NCBI GenBank assembly: GCA_964510955.1 | Contig: CAZEDW010000008.1 | Location: forward strand, 48,524-112,523 | Source of the DNA: JAFLCM01 sp964510955 | Lineage (GTDB): Bacteria; Planctomycetota; Phycisphaerae; Phycisphaerales; UBA1924 | Direction of reading: 5' to 3' | Length of the DNA stretch: 64,000 nucleotides | Shown here: one piece after another, positions 8,218-16,579 of the stretch | Position numbering within the stretch: position 1 is the stretch's first letter | How the letters are laid out: each line of letters begins with the position of its first letter | Program-made: the position numbers and the translations under genes | The notes under the pieces: model-generated | The model's database searches: none | Told to the model about the DNA's origin: nothing | What the model saw: only the letters and a program-made list of their open reading frames with translations

Positions 8218-9684
8218 TTGAGCCAGCCGATTCTCCAAACCGGGCCCGCCGATCCCGCGCGCTCACCGCTGGCGGAGATGCTGCGCGTCGCCATGCCCAC
8301 GGTGCTCTCGATGGCGTCTATGCCCGTCATGACGCTGGTGGACCGCTATTTCTGCGGCCAGCTCGGCGTCGAGCAGATCGCCGCGGCGGGCAACGGCGGC
8401 ATGATCGCGTGGGTCCCCGCCAGCGCCGTCATGGGGATCATCGGTGTCGTTTCCACCTTTGTCAGCCAGAACTTCGGCGCCGGCCGCCCCCGCGACGGCG
8501 CCGCCTACGCCTGGAACGCCGCGTGGTTTGTCGCCATCGTCTGGTGCGTGCTCTACCTGCCCCTTGCGCTGTTTCTTCCTGACATTCTCCACGCCGTTCG
8601 TCAGGCGTGCGGCGCGGCCCAGGCCAGCGAAACCGTCGCGCACCTGGAGGTCTCCTACGCCAGAGTTCTCATCGTCGGGCTCATCATCACGCTGCCCGGG
8701 CGCGCCCTGCACCAGTACTTCTTCGGGATGCACCGCACCCTCATCCCGCTTGTCGGCGTGCTGGTGGGCAACGTCGCCAATGTGTTCCTCACGTGGGGGC
8801 TGGTGCTGGGGCGGTTCGGACTGCCCGCCTGGGGCGTCCCCGGCTCGGCGGTGGCGAACGTCGTCGCGGCGACGATGGAACTCCTCATCCCGCTGGCGTT
8901 CTTCCTCTCACCGCGCTACCGGCACGAACTCGGAACACACATGGCCTGGCGCCCGTGTGTCCGACACATCCGCGAGATTCTGAAGCTGGGCTGGCCCGCC
9001 GGGTTGATGTTCGGCAGCGAGATGGTGTGTTGGGGCGCGTTCATGACCGTCCTGGTGGCCCAGTTCGGCCCGGCCCACAACGCCGCCGGCGTCATCGCCC
9101 TGGGCTACATGTCGCTGTCGTTCATGCCCGCCGTCGGCATGAGCAACGCCGTCGCCGCGATCGTGGGCAAGTGCATCGGCGCGGGGCGCTACGACCTCGC
9201 CGAGCACCGCACCCTCCTGGGGATCAAGGTCACGCTGGTTTACATGACGCTGTGCGCGGCCGGCTTCGTCGTCTTCCGGCATCCGCTCGCGGCGCTGCTC
9301 GCCGGTCACGCAGGCCATCCAGGAGCCGACGGCCCGGAACAGGTCATCCCCATCGCCTCCAACCTGCTCATCCTCGCCGCCACGTTCCAGGTGTTCGACG
9401 CCGTGGGCATCACCATCATCGGCGCCCTCCGCGGCGCCGGCGACACCCTGTGGCCCGGCGTCATGACCATGTTCCTGTCCTGGACCGTGATCATCGGAGG
9501 CGGCAAGGCCCTGACGGTGCTCTGCCCGCAGTGGGAAAGCCTGGGGCCCTGGATCGCCGCGGCGGCCTACATCATCCTGTTCGCCCTGGGCGTTGCCTGG
9601 CGCTGGCGCAGCGGGGCGTGGCGTTCCATCAAGGTGCTGCACGAGCCGCGGGCCGCTCCGATCACGGCGCCCGCCGACGCCTAA
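8218..9684 (+). CDS. MATE family efflux transporter
   Basis: A 488-residue multidrug and toxin extrusion family protein with about 12 membrane helices in two repeats. These exporters exchange drugs or metabolites for Na+ or H+. Typical stretches are MPTVLSMASMPVMTLVDRYF, GVVSTFVSQNFGAGRP, GRALHQYFFGMHRT and GITIIGALRGAGDT. The start is probably TTG 8218, 11 bases after TACACT; ATG 8278 is an alternative. Substrate unknown. The adjacent genes (panC, ferredoxin) give no hint. Confidence 0.88.
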   Translation: MSQPILQTGPADPARSPLAEMLRVAMPTVLSMASMPVMTLVDRYFCGQLGVEQIAAAGNGGMIAWVPASAVMGIIGVVSTFVSQNFGAGRPRDGAAYAWNAAWFVAIVWCVLYLPLALFLPDILHAVRQACGAAQASETVAHLEVSYARVLIVGLIITLPGRALHQYFFGMHRTLIPLVGVLVGNVANVFLTWGLVLGRFGLPAWGVPGSAVANVVAATMELLIPLAFFLSPRYRHELGTHMAWRPCVRHIREILKLGWPAGLMFGSEMVCWGAFMTVLVAQFGPAHNAAGVIALGYMSLSFMPAVGMSNAVAAIVGKCIGAGRYDLAEHRTLLGIKVTLVYMTLCAAGFVVFRHPLAALLAGHAGHPGADGPEQVIPIASNLLILAATFQVFDAVGITIIGALRGAGDTLWPGVMTMFLSWTVIIGGGKALTVLCPQWESLGPWIAAAAYIILFALGVAWRWRSGAWRSIKVLHEPRAAPITAPADA

Positions 9685-9687
9685 CAT
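9682..9687 (+). promoter_or_regulatory. Candidate -10 box before the ferredoxin gene
   Basis: TAACAT overlapping the MATE stop codon, about 27 bases before the ferredoxin ATG. An AGGAA lies between. Confidence 0.35.
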
Positions 9688-9714
9688 CGCACGCCCAGAA
9701 CCAGGAAACCCCGG

Positions 9715-10113
9715 ATGCACCTGCGACACTCCGATCACGACCATGGCCCCGAGACCGTCCCCGTCACATTCATCGTGGAGGACCCCGAGAGCCTCACCGG
9801 CACCGGCAAGGCCGAGTGGAAGATGATGGCCGCCAAGGGCGAGCACCTGCTGGAGGTCGCCGTCGAGGGCGGCGTCAATATCGAGCACGCCTGCGGCGGC
9901 GTGTGCGCGTGCTCAACCTGCCACGTCTACATCGAGCAGGGCATGGACCAGCTCTCGGAGTCCACTGAGGCCGAGGAAGACCGCGTCGAAGAGGCGCCCG
10001 CCCTGCAGCGCAACAGCCGCCTGAGTTGCCAGTGCACCATCGTGGGCGACGGCCCCATTGTGGTGCGCGTCCCCGCGTGGAACCGCAACGCGGTCAAGGA
10101 AGTACCGCACTAG
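9715..10113 (+). CDS. fdx: 2Fe-2S ferredoxin, adrenodoxin/Isc type
   Basis: A 132-residue electron carrier of the adrenodoxin-like class. The cluster ligands are C60-x5-C66-x2-C69 (in HACGGVCACSTCHVY) and C105 in SRLSCQC. Extra cysteines occur at 64 and 107. The N-terminal 14 residues are His/Asp-rich (HLRHSDHDHGPE), an unusual extension. The gene is followed after 6 bases by iscX, matching the fdx-iscX order at the end of proteobacterial isc operons, so a role in Fe-S cluster assembly is likely. hscA, hscB, iscS and iscU are absent here. Confidence 0.93.
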   Translation: MHLRHSDHDHGPETVPVTFIVEDPESLTGTGKAEWKMMAAKGEHLLEVAVEGGVNIEHACGGVCACSTCHVYIEQGMDQLSESTEAEEDRVEEAPALQRNSRLSCQCTIVGDGPIVVRVPAWNRNAVKEVPH

Positions 10114-10119
10114 AGATGA

Positions 10120-10422
10120 ATGACCGAGGACCAGGACCTTCTACTTGATGCCTCGATGCCGGCCTGCCTTGATCCCTTCCAAGCCATGCCTCCCCCCTCT
10201 TTCCACTGGCTGGACGTTGACCTCATCGCCGAGGAACTCGCGGAGGCTCACCCGCACATCGAACCACTGGGCATCCGCTTCACCGAACTTCGAAAGCTGG
10301 TCGAGGCTCTCCCCGGTTTCTCCGAACGACCGGGGCACCCGGTCAACGAAAAGATCCTCGAGACGATCCAAATGAAGTGGCTGGAAGAGCGCGGCGACGC
10401 ACCCCGGTGCGACGCAGACTGA
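10120..10422 (+). CDS. iscX: Fe-S cluster assembly protein IscX
   Basis: A 100-residue protein whose residues from about 28 match IscX: FHWLDVDLIAEELAEAHP, IRFTELRKLVEALPGF and NEKILETIQMKWLEE. IscX is a small acidic protein that binds the cysteine desulfurase IscS and iron and modulates Fe-S assembly. The first 22 residues are not part of the family, and ATG 10186 (MPPPSFHWLD) is a possible alternative start that gives a more usual size. It directly follows the ferredoxin gene, which strongly supports the call. Confidence 0.88.
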   Translation: MTEDQDLLLDASMPACLDPFQAMPPPSFHWLDVDLIAEELAEAHPHIEPLGIRFTELRKLVEALPGFSERPGHPVNEKILETIQMKWLEERGDAPRCDAD

Positions 10423-10474
10423 CCCGTCCCGCCGGGCTTGTTCCCGCCGGGCGGCACGGACCGATCTTGGAAGC

Positions 10475-11131
10475 ATGGACGGCGAACCGAACCTACCGCC
10501 CAAGCGGCGCTTCAACCCATGGACGCTCCTGATCGGTGCGGCCTTGTTCGCCGGCCTCGCCGGCGTGCTCCGCTGGCAGGAGAACTCGATCCGCCAGGCG
10601 AGCCTCTCTGACGCTCCCCTCGCCGGCGCCGGCGTCCGCGTCGAGGCCGGCGTGCTGAAAGCGGTGCGGGCGGCGAAGCTGGTCACGATCGAACTGCAAA
10701 CCACCGTCACCGCGCAGTCTTCAAGCGAGAGCTGGCGTGGCGACGTCGCCGCGACCGTGAGGGCGCCCGTGCGAATCCTGTTCGGCACCGACCTCTCGAA
10801 CCTCGCCGACAACGCCCTGAGCGCCGACCCGTTCGGGCGCTCGCTGGTCGTCACCGTACCCCCGCCGACCCGACTGGCCACCGAGGTGCTGGGAGAGGGT
10901 GAGAAGGTCGAGGTGACCACCGGCTGGCTGAGGCTCCGCAGCATGGCGGGCGAGTATCACCTTGGCGTGGCCCGGCGCGGGCTGTACGAAGCCGCCCGCA
11001 ACATGACCGTCAAACCCGACGACGCCAGGCAGATCGAAGACGCGACGCGCCAACAAGTCGCGCAGCTCGTCCGCGCCGTCGCCGGCGAGCGCGTCAGCGT
11101 GGAGGTCCGATTCGCCGAGGCCCGCCCGTGA
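10475..11131 (+). CDS. Membrane-anchored DUF4230-like protein
   Basis: A 218-residue protein with a short cytoplasmic N-terminus, one membrane helix (about 17-33, PWTLLIGAALFAGLAGVLRW) and an extracytoplasmic domain. That domain has the DUF4230 pattern: LVTIELQTTVTAQ, RAPVRILFGTDLS and a VTVPPPTRL strand. The family has no defined function. Its stop codon overlaps the GTG start of the next gene by 4 bases, so the two membrane proteins probably act together. Confidence 0.75.
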   Translation: MDGEPNLPPKRRFNPWTLLIGAALFAGLAGVLRWQENSIRQASLSDAPLAGAGVRVEAGVLKAVRAAKLVTIELQTTVTAQSSSESWRGDVAATVRAPVRILFGTDLSNLADNALSADPFGRSLVVTVPPPTRLATEVLGEGEKVEVTTGWLRLRSMAGEYHLGVARRGLYEAARNMTVKPDDARQIEDATRQQVAQLVRAVAGERVSVEVRFAEARP

Positions 11132-12228
11132 ACAGCGCACGGATCATCGGCTCACTCTGGCGCCGCCGCTGGGCGCTGCTGCGCATCGCGGCGGCGAGCG
11201 TCCTGCTGGCCCTCTTTGTGTCCGATACCGCCCAGCGGCTTGCACGCCTGCAGCTCGCCTCTCTGCCGGGTTACGACTATCTCGCCGAATCGGGCAAGCT
11301 CCGAAAGGAAGGGCGCTACACCGAAGCCCTGAGCATCATCGACGCCGGGCTCACCGACGCCGACCTGGGGCCCGATCGGCTCGGGCAGCTTGCGCAGCAG
11401 AAGCAGGAGGTCATCGATGAGCAGTCGAGCTGGCTCCGGCGGGCCAGGGAAGTGGGCATCGGCGCCGTCAGCGGGCAGGGCCACACGCTGGAGGGCCTGA
11501 TCGGCGCGGTCGGCGCGGACCTTTTCGTCGTCGGCGACATCCGCGACCTGCTCATTCAGGGCACCAAGCTGCTCATCGACAACGACGCCGACGAGCTAAT
11601 CCTCCTGCTCTCCGCCGCCGGCGTTGTCACCACGCTGGCCCCGGAGATCGACTGGGCCCCCTCCGTGCTCAAGGTGGCCCGCAAGGCCGGGGCGCTCTCG
11701 ACGCGTCTGGTGGACGAGCTCAAGCTCATGCTCCGCGGCGGGCGGAGCGCCGAAGCCGCCCGGGTTCTGGCGGACACCGCGTCGCTGGCCAGGCGAGCCT
11801 CGCCCGGCGGCGCGATCCGGCTGCTCCGCCTCGCCGACTCTCCGGCGGAAATCAGCGCCATGGCCCGGTTCGCCGAGCGATCACCACGCGGCGCATTCGC
11901 CCTGGGCATCACCGGTCGCGCTGGCGCCGACGCCGTCATCGAGCTGGGCGAGCAGGCCGACAAGACGGTGCTCAAAGCGGCGGCCAAGGGCGAGCACGGC
12001 GCGGCGTGGCTCCGCACGCCCGCCGCCCGCGCGCTGATGCGTCCCCACCCGGTGATCGGCTTGCTCAAGGGGCTGCGCAAGGGCACGGTCGCCGACCTGC
12101 TGATGAGGAGCATCGAGCGCCTGGACACCCAGGCCTGGTGGATCATCCCGGCGCTGGCGTGCTGGCTCCTGATCGAGCTCGCGTCCGTTGCCCGGTCTGG
12201 TCACCGCGCCGACGCTCAGCGCTCCTGA
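11128..12228 (+). CDS. Two-span membrane protein of unknown function
   Basis: A 366-residue protein I do not recognise. It has hydrophobic helices near both ends (about 18-34 and 338-357) and between them an Ala/Leu/Arg-rich helical region. The first part, DYLAESGKLRKEGRYTEALSIIDAGL (about 50-75), resembles one TPR-like helix pair. It starts with GTG overlapping the stop of the DUF4230-like gene, which implies coupled translation. Its 3' end overlaps the convergent debranching-enzyme gene by 13 bases. Confidence 0.75.
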   Translation: MNSARIIGSLWRRRWALLRIAAASVLLALFVSDTAQRLARLQLASLPGYDYLAESGKLRKEGRYTEALSIIDAGLTDADLGPDRLGQLAQQKQEVIDEQSSWLRRAREVGIGAVSGQGHTLEGLIGAVGADLFVVGDIRDLLIQGTKLLIDNDADELILLLSAAGVVTTLAPEIDWAPSVLKVARKAGALSTRLVDELKLMLRGGRSAEAARVLADTASLARRASPGGAIRLLRLADSPAEISAMARFAERSPRGAFALGITGRAGADAVIELGEQADKTVLKAAAKGEHGAAWLRTPAARALMRPHPVIGLLKGLRKGTVADLLMRSIERLDTQAWWIIPALACWLLIELASVARSGHRADAQRS

Positions 12229-14144
12229 TACAGCACGCTGCCGGCGTGCGGACCGATCTCGATCTTGCCGGTAGCCACCGCCCGTTTCTCCGGTGCGAGC
12301 GGCACAAAGTGCCCGTCCTCGATGACGGCCCGCCACGCGCCCGGCGGCAGCGTCGCCGTCACGCTCTTCCCTCCCCCGTTGAAGAACAGCGCCGCACGCC
12401 GCCACGGGTCCGCGCCGGTCGGATCGTCCAGCGTGTACCCCACGACGCCGCCGGGCAAACCGTCGACAAACCTCACCGCCGCCGCGATCGACTCCTTGGT
12501 GCGCAGCCTGAACATCGGGTGCTCGCGCCGCATCCTGATCAGGGCGCGGTAGTAGTCAAAGAGCCGGTGGTTCTGCTCTTTCAGCGCCCAGGGGATGTTG
12601 TTCACCTCGTCACCGAGGTTGTAGGTGTTGTCGTGGCCCTGCTTACCGCGCCCCAGTTCCTGGCCGCTGTGGATGAACGGCGTGCCCTGGCTGGTCAGCA
12701 GCATCAGAGCGCCAAGCCGGTTCATCCTCATGCGGTCGGCCACGGTGACGCCCTTGCGCTCGGCGGTCGACAGCCCGAGCCGGTCGCTCAGCGTGTGGTT
12801 GTCGTGGCACTCGATGTAGTTGATTGTCTCCGCTGGGCTGTCGGCAAAGCTGGTCACCGCGCCGCCGATGCCGGCCTTGACCGCATCGATCACCTTCGGC
12901 TCGCACGATTCGCCCGCGGCCAGGAACCCCGGCATCTTCGGCTTGAACACGTCGCCCCGCAGCGCGTCACGCAGATCGTCATTGAAGACGCCCCAGCCGC
13001 GCGACCGCTGCTTGCCCTTGGAGTTGACCTCGATGGGCGTCGGGCCGCCCGCCCACGGCTCGCCGTAGACCATGATGCTCGGATCGATCCTGTGCAGCTC
13101 GTCGGCGATGATCGCCATGGTGTCGCGGTCGATCAGGCCCATCAGGTCGAAGCGATAGCCGTCGATGCCGAACTCGTGCACCCAGTACTTCACGCTCTCG
13201 ACGATGAACCGCCGCCCCATGGTCGAGTCTGACCGGAACTCGTTGCCGCACGCCGAACCGTTGCTGGGGGCGCCGTCGGCGCCGAACCTGAAGTACTCCA
13301 TGGGCGCCAGCGCCATGAACGACCGCAGCCGCGCCGGCGCGGGGCGACCGTCGGTGTCGGCCCCCGGCGTACCGGCGAACCGCTCGAACGTGTGGTTGTA
13401 CACCACGTCGAGCGTCACGCGGACCCTGTTCTCGTGCAGCGTGGACACCAGCCGCTTGAACTCTCTGATCGGCGCGTCAAGCTCCACCCCGGCCGCGTAG
13501 CCCTCGTGCGGTGCGTTGTAGTCCATGGGCATGTAGCCCCACTCGTACTCCGGGTGGTAAGGCAGCGAGAACGAGTGAACAGGCATCAACTGCACCACGT
13601 TGACGCCCAGTTCCAGGAGGTGGTCCAGCCCGGTGGCCGCCGAGGTGCCGTTGTACCGCGTTCCGCGCTGCGTTAGTCCCAGGTACCTGCCGCGCCAATC
13701 GTGGCGCACGCCCGACGAGGGGTCCCGGGTGAAATCGCGCACGTGCATCTCGTAGATCACCGCGTCGCAGGGCTCCAGCGCCGGGCGTGCCGTCACCGGC
13801 GTGCCGTCCTGGAAGACCACGCCCCTGCCCCAGCGGACCAGCCTCGCCCACGGGTCCACGATGTCGGCGAGAACCTCGCGGCCCCGCGCCAAGGTGAACG
13901 AGTACGTCCAGCCGCGCAGGTCGCCGGACACCTCCGCTTCCCACACCCCGGGGTCGGAATAGTCCGGGGCCATCTCGGCTTCGATGAGCGCCAGCGTGCC
14001 GGGGTGCACCAACCGCACCATCATCCTGTCGGCGTGGGCGAACACTCGGAAGATCGTGGACTCGGGGCCCACCAGCGCACCCAGCGGCTTGCAGCCGGGT
14101 GTCACCCAGGGGTACGGATTGGCGTTTTGCGGCGGGGCGTTCAT
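12216..14144 (-). CDS. Type I pullulanase/glycogen debranching enzyme (CBM48-GH13)
   Basis: A 642-residue alpha-1,6-glucan hydrolase. An N-terminal CBM48-like domain (about 15-110) precedes a GH13 barrel with YEMHVRDF, the pullulanase-type YEWGYMPMDYNAPHEGY (about 200-216), DVVYNH, the nucleophile in GYRFDLMG (Asp333), the acid/base in YGEPW (Glu362) and ECHDNH (Asp448). It would debranch glycogen, starch or pullulan in the cytoplasm, since no signal peptide is visible. A TACACT box lies 11 bases before the ATG. The first residues are Asn/Pro-rich. Confidence 0.9.
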   Translation of the reverse strand: MNAPPQNANPYPWVTPGCKPLGALVGPESTIFRVFAHADRMMVRLVHPGTLALIEAEMAPDYSDPGVWEAEVSGDLRGWTYSFTLARGREVLADIVDPWARLVRWGRGVVFQDGTPVTARPALEPCDAVIYEMHVRDFTRDPSSGVRHDWRGRYLGLTQRGTRYNGTSAATGLDHLLELGVNVVQLMPVHSFSLPYHPEYEWGYMPMDYNAPHEGYAAGVELDAPIREFKRLVSTLHENRVRVTLDVVYNHTFERFAGTPGADTDGRPAPARLRSFMALAPMEYFRFGADGAPSNGSACGNEFRSDSTMGRRFIVESVKYWVHEFGIDGYRFDLMGLIDRDTMAIIADELHRIDPSIMVYGEPWAGGPTPIEVNSKGKQRSRGWGVFNDDLRDALRGDVFKPKMPGFLAAGESCEPKVIDAVKAGIGGAVTSFADSPAETINYIECHDNHTLSDRLGLSTAERKGVTVADRMRMNRLGALMLLTSQGTPFIHSGQELGRGKQGHDNTYNLGDEVNNIPWALKEQNHRLFDYYRALIRMRREHPMFRLRTKESIAAAVRFVDGLPGGVVGYTLDDPTGADPWRRAALFFNGGGKSVTATLPPGAWRAVIEDGHFVPLAPEKRAVATGKIEIGPHAGSVLYQER

Positions 14145-14155
14145 CGGGGGAGCGG

Positions 14156-14161
14156 AGTGTA
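14156..14161 (-). promoter_or_regulatory. Candidate -10 box for the debranching-enzyme gene
   Basis: TACACT on the minus strand, 11 bases before the ATG at 14144. It lies within an 86-base divergent promoter region shared with the MscS gene. Confidence 0.45.
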
Positions 14162-14216
14162 CGAACTGGCGTCACGCCTCGGACGGCCGGAGCGTCCGGA
14201 TCGCCGATTCGGTTCG

Positions 14217-14222
14217 TATCAT
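14217..14222 (+). promoter_or_regulatory. Candidate -10 box, leaderless start of the MscS-type gene
   Basis: TATCAT with 8 bases to the ATG at 14231. Confidence 0.5.
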
Positions 14223-14230
14223 CGATCCCC

Positions 14231-15868
14231 ATGCACCGACTTTCGCGCCATGTACTGGTCTCGATTGCACTGATCATCGCCGCCGTGGGGGCCCTGGCGC
14301 AGTCCGGACCACCGGCCGGGCTGGCGGGCCCCGCCAACGCCGCGACGGCGCCGACCAGGGCCGAACCGGCTCACCCCACCCCTCTGCACGTGCTCCAGGC
14401 GTTCCTGGATTTCAACGCCGGCTGGCGCGACACCCGCTCACCGGGGGCGCGGGACCTCATGCTCGGGTGCATCGATTTTTCCGGCAGCGGGGCGTTGATC
14501 CTCGGCGACGCGCGGACCGAGGCAGCCGACCAGTTGGCGCGGCTGCTCCGCCACTTCAACGCCGTGGCTGCCGTCGAGCGACAGACCGCGCACGATCAAC
14601 CTGGCTCACCGGCAAGCCCGTGGACGGGGCGCGAGGTGCTGCTCAACGACGGGCGGCAATCGTTCCGTCTCACCTTTAAGCCCACCAACGACGGTTGGCG
14701 CATCGGAGGCGAGACGCTCAGCGATCTCGACGCCGTCTACGCGCAGGTGTTCGCCTCCGAGGGCTCCGCGGCGCTCCTGCTCCGCGGGGCCGGGGCGGAC
14801 TGGGTGGTAGATCGCTCGTTTTTGGGCCTGCGGCTGTACAAGTGGATCGGGCTGTTCCTGCTTCTGCTCCTGGCGGTGGGGCTGGACGCGCTGGTCCGCC
14901 TGGCGGCGCGAGTATTCGCCGAGCGACTTCTGGCCGGGCGCGCCGGCGCAACGGTGCTCAAGGGCGTGCAGCAGTTCGTCGGCCCCGACATGGTGAAGCG
15001 CACCGTGCGCCCGCTGGGGCTGCTGGCCGGCGGGCTGCTGGCATACTCGCTGCTCCCGGCCCTCGACCTGCCTTTGGCCGCCGAGAGCATCCTCCGGACC
15101 GCCGCCAAGGCCTTCGCGCTCGTGGCCACGGTATGGTCGGCGTACCGCGTGGTCGACCTGGTCGCCGAGGCCTACCGACGCCGACCCGGCGACCAGCACG
15201 ACACCGGCGCCGAAGGCCTGCTGGTCCCCCTTGTCGCTCGAACCGTCAAGCTCTTCATCCTGGCCCTGGGCCTCGTCTTCATCGCAGAGAGCCTGAACCT
15301 GCCCGTCACCTCGCTTCTGGCCGGCGTCAGCCTTGCCGGCGCGGCGGTGGCCATCGCCGCCAAAGGCACGCTCGAGAACATCTTCGGCACCTTCAGCGTC
15401 ATTATGGACAAGCCCTTCGGGGTCGGCGACTGGGTGAAGATCGAAAATATCGAGGGCAGCGTCGAGAACATCAGTTTCCGTTCCACGCGTGTGCGGACGT
15501 TCGCCGACTCGCTCGTCACGATCCCCAACGCTACCGTGATGCGCGCCTCGGTCGACAACTTGGGCCCGCGCGCCCGCCGGCGCTATAGCGACCGCGTTGT
15601 GCTGCCCTTCGACACCCCGCCGGAGAAGATCGACGCCTTCTGCAACGAGGCGCGACGCGCCGCGTCGAACCATCCCAAGAGCGTCCCCGGCTACACCGAT
15701 GTCCGCGCGCACGACTTCGGACCCGGGGGTATCGAACTTTTGCTGAGCATGCTGATCGAGGCCCCCGCCCCCGCCGATGAGCTCCGCGTGAAGCACGAGG
15801 TGATGCTGGAAGTTCTCGGCGCGGCCCGCAGGTCGGGCGTCGCGCTCACCCGGGCCACGCCGAGTTGA
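14231..15868 (+). CDS. MscS-family mechanosensitive channel with large periplasmic N-domain
   Basis: A 545-residue protein with a signal peptide (cut near ALAQS), a periplasmic domain of about 190 residues resembling an NTF2-like fold, several membrane helices and an MscS core. The pore helix is the Gly/Ala-rich LLAGVSLAGAAVAIAAKGTLENIFG. It is followed by DKPFGVGDWVKIENIEGSVENISFRSTRVRT and VTIPNATV, both diagnostic of MscS. Such channels release solutes on hypo-osmotic shock. The ATG lies 8 bases after TATCAT without a Shine-Dalgarno sequence. Confidence 0.88.
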   Translation: MHRLSRHVLVSIALIIAAVGALAQSGPPAGLAGPANAATAPTRAEPAHPTPLHVLQAFLDFNAGWRDTRSPGARDLMLGCIDFSGSGALILGDARTEAADQLARLLRHFNAVAAVERQTAHDQPGSPASPWTGREVLLNDGRQSFRLTFKPTNDGWRIGGETLSDLDAVYAQVFASEGSAALLLRGAGADWVVDRSFLGLRLYKWIGLFLLLLLAVGLDALVRLAARVFAERLLAGRAGATVLKGVQQFVGPDMVKRTVRPLGLLAGGLLAYSLLPALDLPLAAESILRTAAKAFALVATVWSAYRVVDLVAEAYRRRPGDQHDTGAEGLLVPLVARTVKLFILALGLVFIAESLNLPVTSLLAGVSLAGAAVAIAAKGTLENIFGTFSVIMDKPFGVGDWVKIENIEGSVENISFRSTRVRTFADSLVTIPNATVMRASVDNLGPRARRRYSDRVVLPFDTPPEKIDAFCNEARRAASNHPKSVPGYTDVRAHDFGPGGIELLLSMLIEAPAPADELRVKHEVMLEVLGAARRSGVALTRATPS

Positions 15869-16129
15869 GACGCCGGAGCCCCGGGGGCCCGTAGCGAGGC
15901 CGGCCTGGGCATCGGATGATCTATCGCGCCCTAGCGGGCATAACGCACCGTGCCGCGCAGGCGGTCCGTTGGCGACCGATAACCCCGTGACAAGACTGGC
16001 GCCTTGTTGCCTGGTGCGCGGACACGATTGGCGCACTTCACCCGTGCGCCGCAACGTCCGATGACACCGATAGGCCGCCATTCAGGCCCATAAGCCACAC
16101 TCCCCCCGCGCGCGGAGGCCGCAGCAGAG

Positions 16130-16579
16130 ATGTCAAGCGACTTCGGTCTGACAGTCCGTCGTCATGATCGCCACCAGCTCACGCTGACCGCGATCATCGG
16201 ACTCGGCGCGCACCCGGCGCCGGTCATCGGCGTCGAAGGGTTCGCGGGCGGTCGCGTGCGCTTCAGTGGCGAGTCCGGCATCAGCGAAACCGGCGCACCG
16301 TGCACCGTGGTCGACCTCGGCGCCGGCGGCCTCGGCGCCAGGACCGGTGTTTTCTACCCGCGGGGCGCCCTGCTGCGGGTGCGGATCCTCGACGCCGCGG
16401 GCAACCTCGCCAGCCCGCGCCTGGATTCCTATGTCCGCGTCCAGCGCGTCACGATGATCGACCGCAAGCCGACCTACCTGCTCGGGACCGCGTTCACCGA
16501 CCGCACGCCCTCGCTGGAGGCCCAGGTGAAGGCGATTCTTGCCGGCCAGCCCGCCCACGCGGAGGGCGCCCCGTGCTGA
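16130..16579 (+). CDS. PilZ-domain protein
   Basis: A 149-residue PilZ-like protein. It begins with an RRHDRHQL segment like the RxxxR arm that binds c-di-GMP, continues with VVDLGAGGLGART (the DxSxxG-like element, here DxGxxG) and ends with an RVQRV...YLLGTAF strand. It overlaps the assembly ATPase gene by 7 bases and heads the pilus/secretion cluster, so it probably regulates that ATPase. The Ser of the DxSxxG motif is Gly here, so c-di-GMP binding is uncertain. The 261 bases upstream (15869-16129) hold no gene and no clear promoter. Confidence 0.75.
   Translation: MSSDFGLTVRRHDRHQLTLTAIIGLGAHPAPVIGVEGFAGGRVRFSGESGISETGAPCTVVDLGAGGLGARTGVFYPRGALLRVRILDAAGNLASPRLDSYVRVQRVTMIDRKPTYLLGTAFTDRTPSLEAQVKAILAGQPAHAEGAPC

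Noticed and set aside
15869..16129. Possible small RNA or tRNA in the 261-base gap before the pilus locus
   Set aside because: No cloverleaf, no promoter-terminator pair and no start with a ribosome site could be found.
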